Below, piece by piece: positions 8,201 to 17,358 of a stretch of 64,000 nt of DNA (positions are counted from its first letter, which is position 1; each line of letters begins with the position of its first letter). The DNA is from DAIPXZ01 sp036782995 (lineage in GTDB: Bacteria; Bacillota; Clostridia; Saccharofermentanales; Saccharofermentanaceae), in the NCBI GenBank assembly GCA_036782995.1, contig DAIPXZ010000002.1, forward strand, positions 239,271 to 303,270, given 5' to 3'. Position numbers and translations under genes: made by a program. The notes beneath the pieces were generated by a model. That model worked only from the letters and a program-made list of their open reading frames with translations, was not told where the DNA came from and did not search any database.

Positions 8201-10213
8201 TCACTGCTTCTTACGAATTCTCGCGCGCTTTTTAGCATTCCTCATCTCATCTTCATTCAGAACGATTGAAAAATCGATACGGCGCATCAATGTATCCGCC
8301 GCTACCACCTTGACACGCACCTTCATTCCAATGCGATAGACCTTCGGTAAACGCTTGGCCCGAGCCTCCATCTTTGCCTCATCAAATTCATAATAATCAT
8401 CCATCGTACGGAAAGGCACAAAGCCCTCCACGGTATTCTCTAAGCGCACAAATATTCCGGCATTGAAAATACTCGAAATCAATCCGACATATTCTTCTCC
8501 AATATGTTTCACCATATATTCGGAAACCTTCTGATCGACACTTGCCCGTTCTGCCTCAATACTATTCCGCTCCATGTCACTACTGTGTAAAGCCACCTCG
8601 TCGACATGGTTACGGAAATAACTCGTTTTATGCTCTTGATGCAGATAGCTCTTGATAATCCGGTGAATATAGAGATCCGGATACCGACGAATCGGCGAGG
8701 TGAAATGGCAATAGTAATCCGAGCTCAAACCATAGTGTCCGAGATTTTCCGCCGAATACTTCGCTTTTGCCATAGAACGGAGAAGAATCTGATTCAATGC
8801 CGGGGCAAATGGTTCATCGGCGATTCTCCGCATTATCGATGAAATGTAGGTGGACGAAATCTTCTCGTACGGAGTCGTATGCACACCAAAAAGTCGCGCC
8901 ACATGCATAAAATCGTGAATCTTCTCTTCCTGTGGTTCTTCGTGAACACGATAAACGAAAGGCATTTCCATGTGATTAAACGTATACGCCACAAATTCAT
9001 TTGCAAGAATCATCAATTCCTCAATAATGCCATGTGCATAATTGATTGGGTAAGCATAAATGTCCGTTGGCTCACCATCAGCATTCAGTTCCACATGTGT
9101 CTCCGGGAAATCAAACTCAATCGCGCCTCGTTTCGTGCGATTCTCCGAAAGGAGCTTCTTTATATCGCGGAGTGCTTCAAACATGGGTAAGAAATCGCGA
9201 TATTCGTCAAGATACTTCTGCTCGAAAAGAACGCCATACACTTCGTTATAAGAGGTTCGCGCATCACTTTGTATCACACTCTCATAAATATTGCCCGTCT
9301 CGACATGTCCGTTTTCATCAATGAGCAAGTCAACGGTCAATGTCAAACGAGGCACCTTCGGATTCAGGCTGCAAAGTCCGTTTGAAAGCTTCGGCGGTAG
9401 CATCGGAATGACACGGTCAACCAAATATACTGATGTCGCTCGTTTGAGCGCCTCTTTATCGAGCTCCGTCCCGCTTTTCACATATGAGGAAACATCGGCG
9501 ATATGCACCCAAACATGGTAGCCAGAGTCTCTTCTCTCAATGGATATTGCATCGTCCAAGTCTTTGGCCTCTTCTCCGTCAATCGTAATGGTTCGCAAAG
9601 CGCGCAAATCCTTACGACCGCCAGCAATAGCTTCGCGTACATCTTCTTCCGAAAGCATATTAGGAAGCGGTGCAACCTCTTCTAGTACTTTTTCAGGGAA
9701 AACCTGCTCCAGACCGTATTGACGCAAAATAGATAATATCGCAATATCGTTTCGACCGGGGTCTCCTAAGACCTCGATGATTTTTCCTTCATAACGTGTA
9801 CCAGACGCATTCGGATTTGTAATCTCACAAACGACCTTCATATCGTATGGTGCACCATTCAGATGGTTGTGATGGATAAAAATTTGTCCGTATTGTGATG
9901 TCGGATATCCCGGATCAGGAAAAACAACACCATCAAAGCCCACCTCGCGCAAAATGCCAACACATTGATTTTGTACTGCCAAAGGTCCGCGCGGCGCATT
10001 TTCGCTGATTGGCGCGAAGCCCGAATTCGCATTCTTTGATTTCGTACCGTAATGATTCACCACTGATTCGCTCTTCAGCTTACCTGTCGACATTGGCTTC
10101 TTGTTCTTCCCATTCCTTGCTCCTGTGCCTTTGTTGGAGTTACGCGAAGATGCGTTGCCACTATAATGATTGAATTTATTCCCACGGGAGCCTTTATTTA
10201 TTCTTCTTGCCAT
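8201..10213 (-). CDS. rnr: Ribonuclease R
   Basis: This is a 670-residue 3'-to-5' exoribonuclease of the RNB family. The first 75 residues are a low-complexity Arg/Gly/Asn/Lys tail that probably binds RNA. Cold-shock-like domains follow (APRGPL, HHNHLNGAPYDMKVVCEI, YEGKIIEVLG), then the RNB domain with EEAKDLDDAISIE and HIADVSSYV, holding the catalytic aspartates, and YLVDRVIPMLPPKLSNGLCSL. An S1 domain (VGLISSIFNAGIFVRLENTVEGFVPF) and a basic tail KKRARIRKKQ end the protein. In many Firmicutes rnr sits with secG and smpB; here secG is 128 bases upstream and smpB is not adjacent. Confidence 0.96.
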   Translation of the reverse strand: MARRINKGSRGNKFNHYSGNASSRNSNKGTGARNGKNKKPMSTGKLKSESVVNHYGTKSKNANSGFAPISENAPRGPLAVQNQCVGILREVGFDGVVFPDPGYPTSQYGQIFIHHNHLNGAPYDMKVVCEITNPNASGTRYEGKIIEVLGDPGRNDIAILSILRQYGLEQVFPEKVLEEVAPLPNMLSEEDVREAIAGGRKDLRALRTITIDGEEAKDLDDAISIERRDSGYHVWVHIADVSSYVKSGTELDKEALKRATSVYLVDRVIPMLPPKLSNGLCSLNPKVPRLTLTVDLLIDENGHVETGNIYESVIQSDARTSYNEVYGVLFEQKYLDEYRDFLPMFEALRDIKKLLSENRTKRGAIEFDFPETHVELNADGEPTDIYAYPINYAHGIIEELMILANEFVAYTFNHMEMPFVYRVHEEPQEEKIHDFMHVARLFGVHTTPYEKISSTYISSIMRRIADEPFAPALNQILLRSMAKAKYSAENLGHYGLSSDYYCHFTSPIRRYPDLYIHRIIKSYLHQEHKTSYFRNHVDEVALHSSDMERNSIEAERASVDQKVSEYMVKHIGEEYVGLISSIFNAGIFVRLENTVEGFVPFRTMDDYYEFDEAKMEARAKRLPKVYRIGMKVRVKVVAADTLMRRIDFSIVLNEDEMRNAKKRARIRKKQ

Positions 10214-10237
10214 ATTGATTTCCTTTCATAAAACAAA

Positions 10238-10283
10238 CTGTCATAAAAGAGGAACATCACATTCGTTACCTCTATTATGACAG
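10238..10283 (-). terminator. Hairpin between secG and rnr (terminator or processing site)
   Basis: Inverted repeat CTGTCATAA...TTATGACAG (9 bp), continued after one T-T mismatch by AGAGG/CCTCT. On the minus strand it is followed by TTTGTTTTAT. It lies 59 bases after the secG stop and 25 before the rnr start, so it could be an attenuating terminator or an RNase processing hairpin that separates expression of the two genes. Confidence 0.55.
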
Positions 10284-10341
10284 TAAATGCACAGAATATA
10301 TAGAACAGCGGAACAAAATCCGTGTCAGAAAAGCGTTCGAA

Positions 10342-10590
10342 TCAGAATCCGCGAGCGAAGATCAAGAATAAGGAGATGGAAAGCACAGCAAAGAGTGTAA
10401 CAACAACTGTTGTAATCTTCTTCAGCTTCTCATCCAGTGTTCTTCCCTTTTGCTTATCAAAGAAAGTATCCGAGCCGCCGCCAATAACGCCGAGGCCATT
10501 ATCATTTCCTTCTTGGAAAATGACCAAGACAACTAATGCGATGCATACGAGAATGTCAAACGATGTAAGAATGTAGGCAAGTATTTTCAT
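10342..10590 (-). CDS. secG: Preprotein translocase subunit SecG
   Basis: Start at ATG 10590, with GGAGGA at 10597-10602; the longer frame from 10614 is not needed. The 82-residue product has two membrane segments (ILVCIALVVLVIFQEG and TTVVVTLFAVLSISLFLIF) joined by a Gly-rich loop, GVIGGGSDTFFDKQKGRTLDEKL, the SecG signature. It assists SecYE in protein export. It sits upstream of rnr, as in many Firmicutes. Confidence 0.95.
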   Translation of the reverse strand: MKILAYILTSFDILVCIALVVLVIFQEGNDNGLGVIGGGSDTFFDKQKGRTLDEKLKKITTVVVTLFAVLSISLFLIFARGF

Positions 10591-10663
10591 ATATCTTCCT
10601 CCCATAAAGGACACTTTCTTTTGTAACCGTTAGATGATACCACAAGAAAAGTGCGGAATCAAC

Positions 10664-13402
10664 TTATTTATAACGAATCGCTTTGTAAATTTCGCTCGCG
10701 GTAAAGGGCAATAAAGCCAGTCCGAGAATCGGCAACCAACAAATCGCCGGCAGCATCACGTTATTGAAAATTCCATTCACAACCGGAATATAGATTACAG
10801 CAAACAGCAATGCGATGGAGCCCAACACAGCGACATTCATTGACTTGTTCGAGAACAATCCCAATTTAAAGACGGAGGAGTGTTCCGAACGCGCGCTGTA
10901 TGCACGAAGCAGCTCTGCCATGATTAATGTAGCAAAAGCCATCGTACGGGCACCTTCAATCGGCACCGCGTCATTCACGAAGAAGACTTGCAAGCCAAGA
11001 ACAAAGGAAGTGAATACTGCCGCAAATATCGCGAGACTCTGCACTGCAATACTAATCTTCATATTCTTATTAATAATCGACTCTGACTTCTTTCTCGGCT
11101 TACGTGTCATGATATCCGGTTCACCCTTTTCTCTACCGAGAGCGAGTGCCGGGAAGCTGTCCGTAACAAGGTTCAACCACAAAAGCTGAATAGCGGTAAG
11201 CGGAGTTCCTATTCCCGGAATCAAGGATGCAGGAATCAAAGAAATAATAAAGATGACGAGAATCTCACCGACATTACAAGAGAGTAAGAATCCGACGAAT
11301 TTACGAATATTGCTGTATATGATACGACCTTCTTCAATGGCATGAACAATCGTCGCAAAGTTGTCATCCGTCAAAATCATGTCAGCAGAGTTCTTTGCAA
11401 CATCCGTACCTGTTATACCCATGGCAACACCGATATCCGCCGACTTCAACGCCATGGCATCATTCACGCCGTCACCGGTCATGGACGCAATGTGGTCGTT
11501 GTTTTTCAATGCATTTACGATACGCACCTTATGGTCCGGAGAAACACGAGCATAGACATTAGTATTCTCACAAGCAACCTTTAATTCGTCGTCTGAGATC
11601 AAATCGAGCTCCGCGCCCGACATCGATCTGCTGTCTTCATTCATCATGCCAAGATCATTGGCAATAGCCGTCGCCGTGTCCTTATAGTCACCGGTAATCA
11701 TAACGGCGCGAATACCCGCCTTCTTACAAATCGCGATGGCATCCTTAGCCTCCGTACGAGCAGGGTCAATCATTCCGATTAAGCCTATAAATGTCATCTT
11801 GGATTCATGCTCAAAATCAGCAATAATCGAAGATTGATTCTCATATGTGCGATAAGCAAAAGCCAAGACACGAAGCGCTCTGGAGGCGAAACTGTGATTC
11901 ACCTCCATAATGTGATTCTTCACTTCGGAAGTCATCGGGAGATCCCTTTCCCCGTCAAAATACATGACGCAAGCATCAAGAACGATGTCCGGGGCACCTT
12001 TAGTGAAAGAAACAAGTGCATTGTCAACAATACCCGGATGATATGTGGTCATCATCTTACGGTCAGAGTCAAAAGGCAATTCCCCCACGCGTGGGTATTG
12101 ACTGTTCAACATCTCTTTGGTGAGCTCGGCTTTGCCACCCAAAGCAATCAAAGAGCCTTCCGTCGGATCACCAATGCAAGAATAACGTCCGTCCTCCGAC
12201 TTCGGCGTAACGGCGTCACTGCAAAGAACAGCGGCCTGAACCAGACGCTTCGTGCGTGTCGAGAGAGTCACCTTGTTGGAAGATGCATCGAGAATATCGC
12301 CTTCCGGAGCATATCCGATGCCAGTAACATCATAAATTGCATCACCGTCATAAAGCTTCGTGACCGTCATTTCATTTTGTGTCAATGTACCGGTTTTATC
12401 AGAGCAAATGACATCAACACAGCCTAAAGTCTCGACCGCCAAGAGCTTACGAACAATTGCGTTGCGGGATGCCATCTTTGTCATACCGAGTGCCAATACA
12501 ATCGTTACGACAGCAGCGAGGCCTTCTGGAATCGCAGCAACAGCTAAGCTGACTGCCGTCATTAAGCTCTCGTCCCATGGCGACTTTTGCACGAATACAT
12601 CCACTACGAAAACGATTAAACAAACAATGATACATACAACACCCAAAACCTTGCCAAGGCTCGTGAGATTACGCTGTAAAGGAGTTTCAGAATCGTCGAT
12701 ATTCGTCAGGCGATTTGCGATTTTACCAAGCTCGGTCTTTGCGCCCGTCTCGGTTACAATGCCACGTGCGCGACCATATGTTATTGCCGTGCCCATGTAT
12801 AGCATCGTCTTGCGATCACCGATACCGCAATCCTCACTGAGTTCGATATCTGCGTCCTTTTCAACCGGAACAGACTCACCGGTAAGCGATGCCTCTTCGA
12901 CCTTCAACGAGCTTTGCTCAAGAAGGCGGACATCCGCAGCAATTAAATCACCGGCTTCAAAAACCAAAATATCACCCGGAACCAATTCCTCAGACGGAAC
13001 AAATGCTTGTTTTCCATCGCGAATGACCTTCGATTGCGGGGAGCTCATCTTCTTTAAAGCAGCTATAGCCTCGTCGGCTTTTCCTTCTTGGTACACGCCT
13101 AAAACCGCATTAATGATTACGATAGCAAGAATAACAATTACGTCTATCCATCCCTCGAAACCACCTTCCTTAATTGCCATGAAGGCAGAAAGCACAGCGG
13201 CGCCAATCAAAATAAGAACCATTGCATCAGCAAATTGGCTTAGGAAACGCTTCCAAAGTGGATCCTTTTTCTCTTCACCAAGCGAGTTCGGGCCGAATTC
13301 GGCAAGTCTTTTAGTGACCTCTTGTGAAGAAAGTCCCGATGTAATATCCGAGTGCAACTCATTCACAACGTCATTTTTATTCAACATAAAATATGGTTTC
13401 AT
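10664..13402 (-). CDS. Calcium-transporting P-type ATPase (type IIA, SERCA/PMR1-like)
   Basis: Start at ATG 13402 ([12 protein letters not shown]), with GGAGGA at 13408-13413; the frame is open to 13546 but the extra 48 residues run into the tRNA terminator and look spurious. The 912-residue protein has the cation ATPase N-terminal domain, [10 protein letters not shown] (actuator), the phosphorylated Asp in [12 protein letters not shown], and the hinge [17 protein letters not shown]. Membrane helix 4 reads [18 protein letters not shown] with acidic residues in later helices fits calcium or manganese pumps. It exports Ca2+ at the expense of ATP. Transcribed alone downstream of the tRNA operon. 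Confidence 0.93.
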   Translation of the reverse strand: MKPYFMLNKNDVVNELHSDITSGLSSQEVTKRLAEFGPNSLGEEKKDPLWKRFLSQFADAMVLILIGAAVLSAFMAIKEGGFEGWIDVIVILAIVIINAVLGVYQEGKADEAIAALKKMSSPQSKVIRDGKQAFVPSEELVPGDILVFEAGDLIAADVRLLEQSSLKVEEASLTGESVPVEKDADIELSEDCGIGDRKTMLYMGTAITYGRARGIVTETGAKTELGKIANRLTNIDDSETPLQRNLTSLGKVLGVVCIIVCLIVFVVDVFVQKSPWDESLMTAVSLAVAAIPEGLAAVVTIVLALGMTKMASRNAIVRKLLAVETLGCVDVICSDKTGTLTQNEMTVTKLYDGDAIYDVTGIGYAPEGDILDASSNKVTLSTRTKRLVQAAVLCSDAVTPKSEDGRYSCIGDPTEGSLIALGGKAELTKEMLNSQYPRVGELPFDSDRKMMTTYHPGIVDNALVSFTKGAPDIVLDACVMYFDGERDLPMTSEVKNHIMEVNHSFASRALRVLAFAYRTYENQSSIIADFEHESKMTFIGLIGMIDPARTEAKDAIAICKKAGIRAVMITGDYKDTATAIANDLGMMNEDSRSMSGAELDLISDDELKVACENTNVYARVSPDHKVRIVNALKNNDHIASMTGDGVNDAMALKSADIGVAMGITGTDVAKNSADMILTDDNFATIVHAIEEGRIIYSNIRKFVGFLLSCNVGEILVIFIISLIPASLIPGIGTPLTAIQLLWLNLVTDSFPALALGREKGEPDIMTRKPRKKSESIINKNMKISIAVQSLAIFAAVFTSFVLGLQVFFVNDAVPIEGARTMAFATLIMAELLRAYSARSEHSSVFKLGLFSNKSMNVAVLGSIALLFAVIYIPVVNGIFNNVMLPAICWLPILGLALLPFTASEIYKAIRYK

Positions 13403-13478
13403 CGTTATCCTCCAATGATAATGTTTAAACGAAACATACGAAAACAAATATAACAGATAAATCCAGTAAAGAAAAGCG

Positions 13479-13511
13479 AAAAAAACAGTGATACGAAATC
13501 GTATCACTGTC
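13479..13511 (-). terminator. Terminator of the tRNA Val-Asp-Phe operon
   Basis: On the minus strand the stem ACAGTGATACGA (13511-13500) pairs with TCGTATCACTGT (13497-13486), followed by TTTTTTT. It begins three bases after the tRNA-Phe CCA. Confidence 0.9.
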
Positions 13512-13513
13512 TT

Positions 13514-13590
13514 TGGTGCCCAGAGTCGGAATCGAACCAACGACACGGGGATTTTCAGTCCCCTGCTCTACCGACTGAGCTATCTGGGCA
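13514..13590 (-). tRNA. tRNA-Phe (anticodon GAA), CCA encoded
   Basis: Minus-strand cloverleaf: acceptor TGCCCAG/CTGGGCA, D arm AGCTC...GAGC, anticodon stem GGGGA/TCCCC with loop CTGAAAA (anticodon GAA), T loop TTCGATT, CCA encoded. Third and last gene of the operon. Confidence 0.95.
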
Positions 13591-13593
13591 AAT

Positions 13594-13623
13594 GATAATC
13601 GGTCCTATTGTGGACCGATTATC
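13594..13623 (-). other. Perfect 12-bp hairpin between tRNA-Asp and tRNA-Phe
   Basis: GATAATCGGTCC (13594-13605) and GGACCGATTATC (13612-13623) form a perfect inverted repeat around a 6-base loop. It fills almost the whole 34-base spacer between the two tRNAs and lacks a T run, so it is not a standard terminator. A processing hairpin for tRNA maturation is the simplest reading. Confidence 0.8.
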
Positions 13624-13624
13624 T

Positions 13625-13701
13625 TGGCGACGCAGAAGGGGCTCGAACCCTCGACCTCCAGCGTGACAGGCTGGCATTCTAACCAACTGAACTACTGCGC
13701 C
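13625..13701 (-). tRNA. tRNA-Asp (anticodon GTC), CCA encoded
   Basis: Minus-strand cloverleaf: acceptor GGCGCAG/CTGCGTC (one G-T pair), anticodon stem CCAGC/GCTGG with loop CTGTCAC (anticodon GTC), T loop TTCGAGC, discriminator G as expected for Asp, CCA encoded. Confidence 0.95.
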
Positions 13702-13707
13702 GTTTCA

Positions 13708-13784
13708 TGGTGGGAACAACAGGGCTCGAACCTGTGACCCTCTGCTTGTAAGGCAGATGCTCTCCCAGCTGAGCTATGCTCCCA
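13708..13784 (-). tRNA. tRNA-Val (anticodon TAC), CCA encoded
   Basis: Minus-strand cloverleaf: acceptor TGGGAGC with GTTCCCA, anticodon stem TCTGC/GCAGA with loop CTTACAA (anticodon TAC), T loop TTCGAGC, CCA encoded. First gene of the Val-Asp-Phe operon. Confidence 0.95.
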
Positions 13785-13816
13785 CAAACTGGCTCGCTCT
13801 CTCGAGCGCAAGAAGA

Positions 13817-13845
13817 AGTATATCGAATCACGCCTTGGTTGTCAA
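13817..13845 (-). promoter_or_regulatory. Promoter of the tRNA operon
   Basis: On the minus strand, consensus -35 TTGACA (13845-13840), 17-bp spacer, -10 TATACT (13822-13817), 33 bases before tRNA-Val. A short GC-rich hairpin lies in the leader at about 13791-13810. The 114 bases from here to the next gene stop show nothing else recognisable. Confidence 0.85.
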
Positions 13846-13959
13846 CCACTTAATAATAAAAAATCACCAGCATTTCAAACATGTGTAAATCAGGTATTTT
13901 AAGAGAATTATTACGTGCGCATTCTCATAGAACAAGACGATTATCAGTAAAAATCCCCG

Positions 13960-14424
13960 TCACTCTTTATCGAAATAAATATACAAGTAAGCATCAGCGC
14001 CATTGTTTTCATAGCAAATCAAGATGGTTACCAATCCACCCTTATATTCGCCGTTATTGATGTAGACTCGAGAAGACGGATTGGGGACGAGGCTGGCGGT
14101 GTCATAAGCAGATTTAAAAGACTGTTCGTATGATTCAAGCGGTATTTCAACACCATTATTCGCGAGAATCGTCGAAAAATCGTCAACAGCCTTATCAATC
14201 GCGGTACTATTCATCAGATGCACACGCACTTCAAGATGGTTACGAAAACCCGGAAGTCCACCCGCTTCGTATTCTTCTATCTTCATACCTTCTGATAATT
14301 CAAATCCGGTTTTTGACTTAATCATGTTCCCCTTGCGATCCAGCACAAGAAATACAATAACCACCAGCAGTGCAATAATGATTGCTGTGGACAGAATGAT
14401 AACACGACGTTTTGAATTATACAT
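13960..14424 (-). CDS. Small membrane-anchored protein of unknown function
   Basis: Start at ATG 14424, with GAGGAGGAG just upstream and overlapping the last bases of tatD by 8, so translation is coupled. The 154-residue product has a basic start (MYNSKRRV), one membrane segment (about residues 8-28) and an extracytoplasmic domain of about 120 residues with YINNGEYKGGLVTILICYENNGADAYLYIYF near the end. I do not recognise a family. Confidence 0.75.
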   Translation of the reverse strand: MYNSKRRVIILSTAIIIALLVVIVFLVLDRKGNMIKSKTGFELSEGMKIEEYEAGGLPGFRNHLEVRVHLMNSTAIDKAVDDFSTILANNGVEIPLESYEQSFKSAYDTASLVPNPSSRVYINNGEYKGGLVTILICYENNGADAYLYIYFDKE

Positions 14425-15235
14425 GGTACATCTCCTCCTCGAATAGACGGCAGGCGTTTTCAGTAGTGATTTGGGCAATTTCTTCTGTGGTTAGATTACG
14501 TAATTTTGCCATCGCTTCTGCAACATAAGTCACATATTGCGACTCATTGCGGCGACCACGAAACGGCGTCGGAGTCAGGTATGGTGAATCGGTTTCAATT
14601 AATAAGCGGTCCAGCGGACAGGCACGAACAACATCGGGCGCTTTTCGGGCATTCTTAAAGGTAAGCGGACCATCAAAACCGAGATAGAAGCCCATCGCAA
14701 GAAGCTTTTCGGACGATTCCACGCTACCAGAATAACAATGAATCACGCCGGGCTGCTCTCGGAATGAGCCCTGTACAGCAAAAGCTTCAAGAATCGATAG
14801 CATATCCTCCATCGCATCCCGTTCATGGATGACACAAGGCATATTCCACTCAACCGCTAGCTTCAATTGTTCAATAAAGCATTCGCGTTGCGCATCCTTA
14901 TTCTCTTTACCGTAGTAATAATCGAGGCCGATTTCGCCCACGGCGCGAATATGATATTGTTCTTTTTTTTCGAGCCACGAACGAAGCTTTTGCAATTCGA
15001 CTTCACCGAATGAATCGGCATCCGACGGATGCACGCCCACCATACAGCAAAGGCGAAGTTTATCGGAAGCATATTTCTGTACGGCATCGATGGCAAGCTT
15101 ACTGTCATCAATCGTTGAGCTCGCTATCATGATGTGATGCACACCCGCATCGACCGCGCGAGCAAATACGTCCGCAAGATCTTTTTCGTATGGTTCTTCC
15201 TCAATAAGATGTGCGTGTGTATCAAAAAGGATCAT
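14417..15235 (-). CDS. tatD: TatD family metal-dependent hydrolase / DNase
   Basis: The 272-residue TIM-barrel has FDTHAHL at the N-terminus (metal-binding HxH), AVGEIGLDYYYG (catalytic Glu), CVIHERDA, VIHCYSG, and LIETDSPYLTPTPFRGRRNE near the end; all ligand positions are present. TatD proteins are 3'-5' DNases in oxidative DNA repair. The gene follows metG by three bases with GGAGGT ten bases upstream, the same metG-tatD order as in Bacillus subtilis (metS-yabD). Confidence 0.94.
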   Translation of the reverse strand: MILFDTHAHLIEEEPYEKDLADVFARAVDAGVHHIMIASSTIDDSKLAIDAVQKYASDKLRLCCMVGVHPSDADSFGEVELQKLRSWLEKKEQYHIRAVGEIGLDYYYGKENKDAQRECFIEQLKLAVEWNMPCVIHERDAMEDMLSILEAFAVQGSFREQPGVIHCYSGSVESSEKLLAMGFYLGFDGPLTFKNARKAPDVVRACPLDRLLIETDSPYLTPTPFRGRRNESQYVTYVAEAMAKLRNLTTEEIAQITTENACRLFEEEMYHV

Positions 15236-15238
15236 GAT

Positions 15239-17182
15239 TTAGGATACCTCCGCTCCCGGCAAAACACCTTCCGGAACGGATAGAAGCTTATATCCGCCGT
15301 CTTTATCGTTCGCACAAAGAAGCATACCGAAAGAATCCATTCCACGAAGCTTTTTTGGTGCGAGATTCGCGACCCAAACAACCATCTTCCCGACCATTTC
15401 CTCCGGGGTGTAATATGCGGCAATGCCGGAAAGGACCTGGCAGGTCTTATCTCCTACATCAATTTGCATACAAAGCAGCTTATCAGCCTTCGGGACCTTT
15501 TCGCAGGATATGACCTTTGCTGCACGAAGCTCGAGCTTAGCAAAATCATCATAAACAATCTCCGACTTGTGTTCGATTACCGGCTTTTCCTCGGAAGGCT
15601 CCTTAGCAACGGATATCGCCGCCAACGCTTCGAGTTCTTCCTTCGGATCGAGTCGCGGGAATAGAACTCTGCCCTTCTTTACCTCGACATTTGCTTGAAG
15701 CAAGCCACGTTTAGCTGATGCCGCCCAAGTCGTTTCCTCTGCGCGAGCACCAATCTGCTCCCAGATTTCCGGGCATGTATTCGGCATTACTGGCGAGAGT
15801 AAAATGCTCGCGATACGGATGGTATCGAGAAGATTGTAAAGTACAGTTGCAAGTCTTGCAGACTTGGACTCGTCCTTGGCAAGAATCCATGGTGAGGTCT
15901 CATCGATGTATTTATTGGCACGGGCAATAACACGGAAAATATCGGAAAGTGCCTGAGAAATATGCAAGGATTCGTAATTCTCTTCCACGCCGGATTGTAA
16001 AGCCTCTGCCATAGCAAGAAGCTCATCGTCGATGGCATCATATTCACGCGTCTCCGGAAGCTTTCCGTCGAAATACTTTATCACCATAGCCACCGTACGA
16101 GATACGAGATTACCCAAATCGTTTGCAAGGTCAAAATTAATACGGTCAATCATCATCTCATTGCTGAACGGACAATCCGCGCCGAAAGGCATCTCGCGCA
16201 AAAGATGGTAACGCACGGCATCGACTCCATACCGTTCTGTTAATACAAATGGATCAACCACGTTACCCGTGGACTTGCCCATCTTCATATCACCGAGTGT
16301 AATCCATCCATGGCCATAAACCTTCTTTGGGAGAGGTAAATCAAGTGCCATCAGCATTGCAGGCCAAATCAACGAATGGAAACGCACGATCTCCTTCGCC
16401 ATAACATGTACATCTGCAGGCCAATAATGTTCGAAATCATTGTATGTCGAGTTCCCGTATCCAAGTGCGGTAATATAGTTTGAAAGAGCATCGACCCAAA
16501 CATACACAATATGCTTGGTATCAAAAGAAACCGGAATACCCCATGTGAAGCTCGTGCGCGATACACAAAGATCTTCAAGACCCGGCTTAATGAAGTTATT
16601 AATCATCTCATTTACACGAGTCTTTGGCTCGAGAAAATTCTTCTCTTCATCGCGGAGTAACGCCTCAAGGCGATCCCCAAATGCAGAAAGCTTAAAGAAA
16701 TAGGCTTCTTCCTTCGCATCCGCAACATCACGGCCGCAATCCGGACACTTCCCGTTCTTCAATTGGCTATCTGTCCAGAAGGATTCACAAGGCGTGCAAT
16801 ATTTGCCGGTATACTCGCCCTTATAGATATAACCCTTGTCATACATTTGCTTGAAAATATTCTGTACAGACTCTACATGATATGGGTCTGTTGTGCGGAT
16901 AAAGCGGTCATACGTAATGCCCATCCGCTCCCATAATTTCTTGAAATTCGTTACGATATCATCGACATAAGCTTGAGGAGTAATGCCCACTTCCTGTGCC
17001 TTCTTCTCAATCTTTTGTCCGTGTTCATCGGTGCCCGTCAGAAACATAACGTCAAAGCCCTGCATTCGTTTATACCGTGCCACCACGTCGCATGCCAATG
17101 TCGTATAGCAATGTCCGACATGCGGATTTCCAGAAGGATAGTAAATAGGTGTAGTGATATAAAACTTTTCTTTCTCGGCCAT
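15239..17182 (-). CDS. metG: Methionyl-tRNA synthetase with C-terminal tRNA-binding domain
   Basis: The 647-residue class I synthetase starts with FYITTPIYYPSGNPHVGHCYTT (HIGH motif as HVGH). The zinc knuckle is CTPC...CPDC around residues 126-150, KMSKS is KMGKS (TGN), and the anticodon region follows. Residues about 540-647 are a Trbp111-type tRNA-binding domain (FAKLELRAAKVISCEKVPKADKLL). It charges initiator and elongator tRNA-Met. No T-box or SAM-riboswitch-like element is visible in the 176 bases upstream. Confidence 0.96.
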   Translation of the reverse strand: MAEKEKFYITTPIYYPSGNPHVGHCYTTLACDVVARYKRMQGFDVMFLTGTDEHGQKIEKKAQEVGITPQAYVDDIVTNFKKLWERMGITYDRFIRTTDPYHVESVQNIFKQMYDKGYIYKGEYTGKYCTPCESFWTDSQLKNGKCPDCGRDVADAKEEAYFFKLSAFGDRLEALLRDEEKNFLEPKTRVNEMINNFIKPGLEDLCVSRTSFTWGIPVSFDTKHIVYVWVDALSNYITALGYGNSTYNDFEHYWPADVHVMAKEIVRFHSLIWPAMLMALDLPLPKKVYGHGWITLGDMKMGKSTGNVVDPFVLTERYGVDAVRYHLLREMPFGADCPFSNEMMIDRINFDLANDLGNLVSRTVAMVIKYFDGKLPETREYDAIDDELLAMAEALQSGVEENYESLHISQALSDIFRVIARANKYIDETSPWILAKDESKSARLATVLYNLLDTIRIASILLSPVMPNTCPEIWEQIGARAEETTWAASAKRGLLQANVEVKKGRVLFPRLDPKEELEALAAISVAKEPSEEKPVIEHKSEIVYDDFAKLELRAAKVISCEKVPKADKLLCMQIDVGDKTCQVLSGIAAYYTPEEMVGKMVVWVANLAPKKLRGMDSFGMLLCANDKDGGYKLLSVPEGVLPGAEVS

Positions 17183-17303
17183 GAAAATGCCCCCTTTAGT
17201 TCACGAAATTAGACATTTAATGATTATAGCATTAATCGAGCTGTAAGGGATAGAGTAGATTGACAAAATCGTATCACCCATTCACTTGCGGCATAAACAA
17301 ATG

Positions 17304-17329
17304 AAAAAGCGCCGAATAAACGGCGCTTT
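17304..17329 (-). terminator. Terminator of rho
   Basis: The stem AAAGCGCCG (17306-17314) with CGGCGCTTT (17321-17329) and a 6-base loop is followed on the minus strand by a T run, 30 bases past the rho stop. Confidence 0.85.
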
Positions 17330-17358
17330 AGTTTATGTGCTGATAAATACCTGCATTA

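Noticed and set aside
12360..13418. 352-residue plus-strand ORF
   Set aside because: Antisense of the P-type ATPase, no family motifs, no ribosome site.
13403..13546. N-terminal extension of the calcium ATPase
   Set aside because: The extra 48 residues reach into the tRNA terminator and lack a ribosome site; ATG 13402 has a good one.
17183..17303. T-box or SAM riboswitch upstream of metG
   Set aside because: No conserved T-box sequence or SAM-box stems; similarly none in front of leuS.
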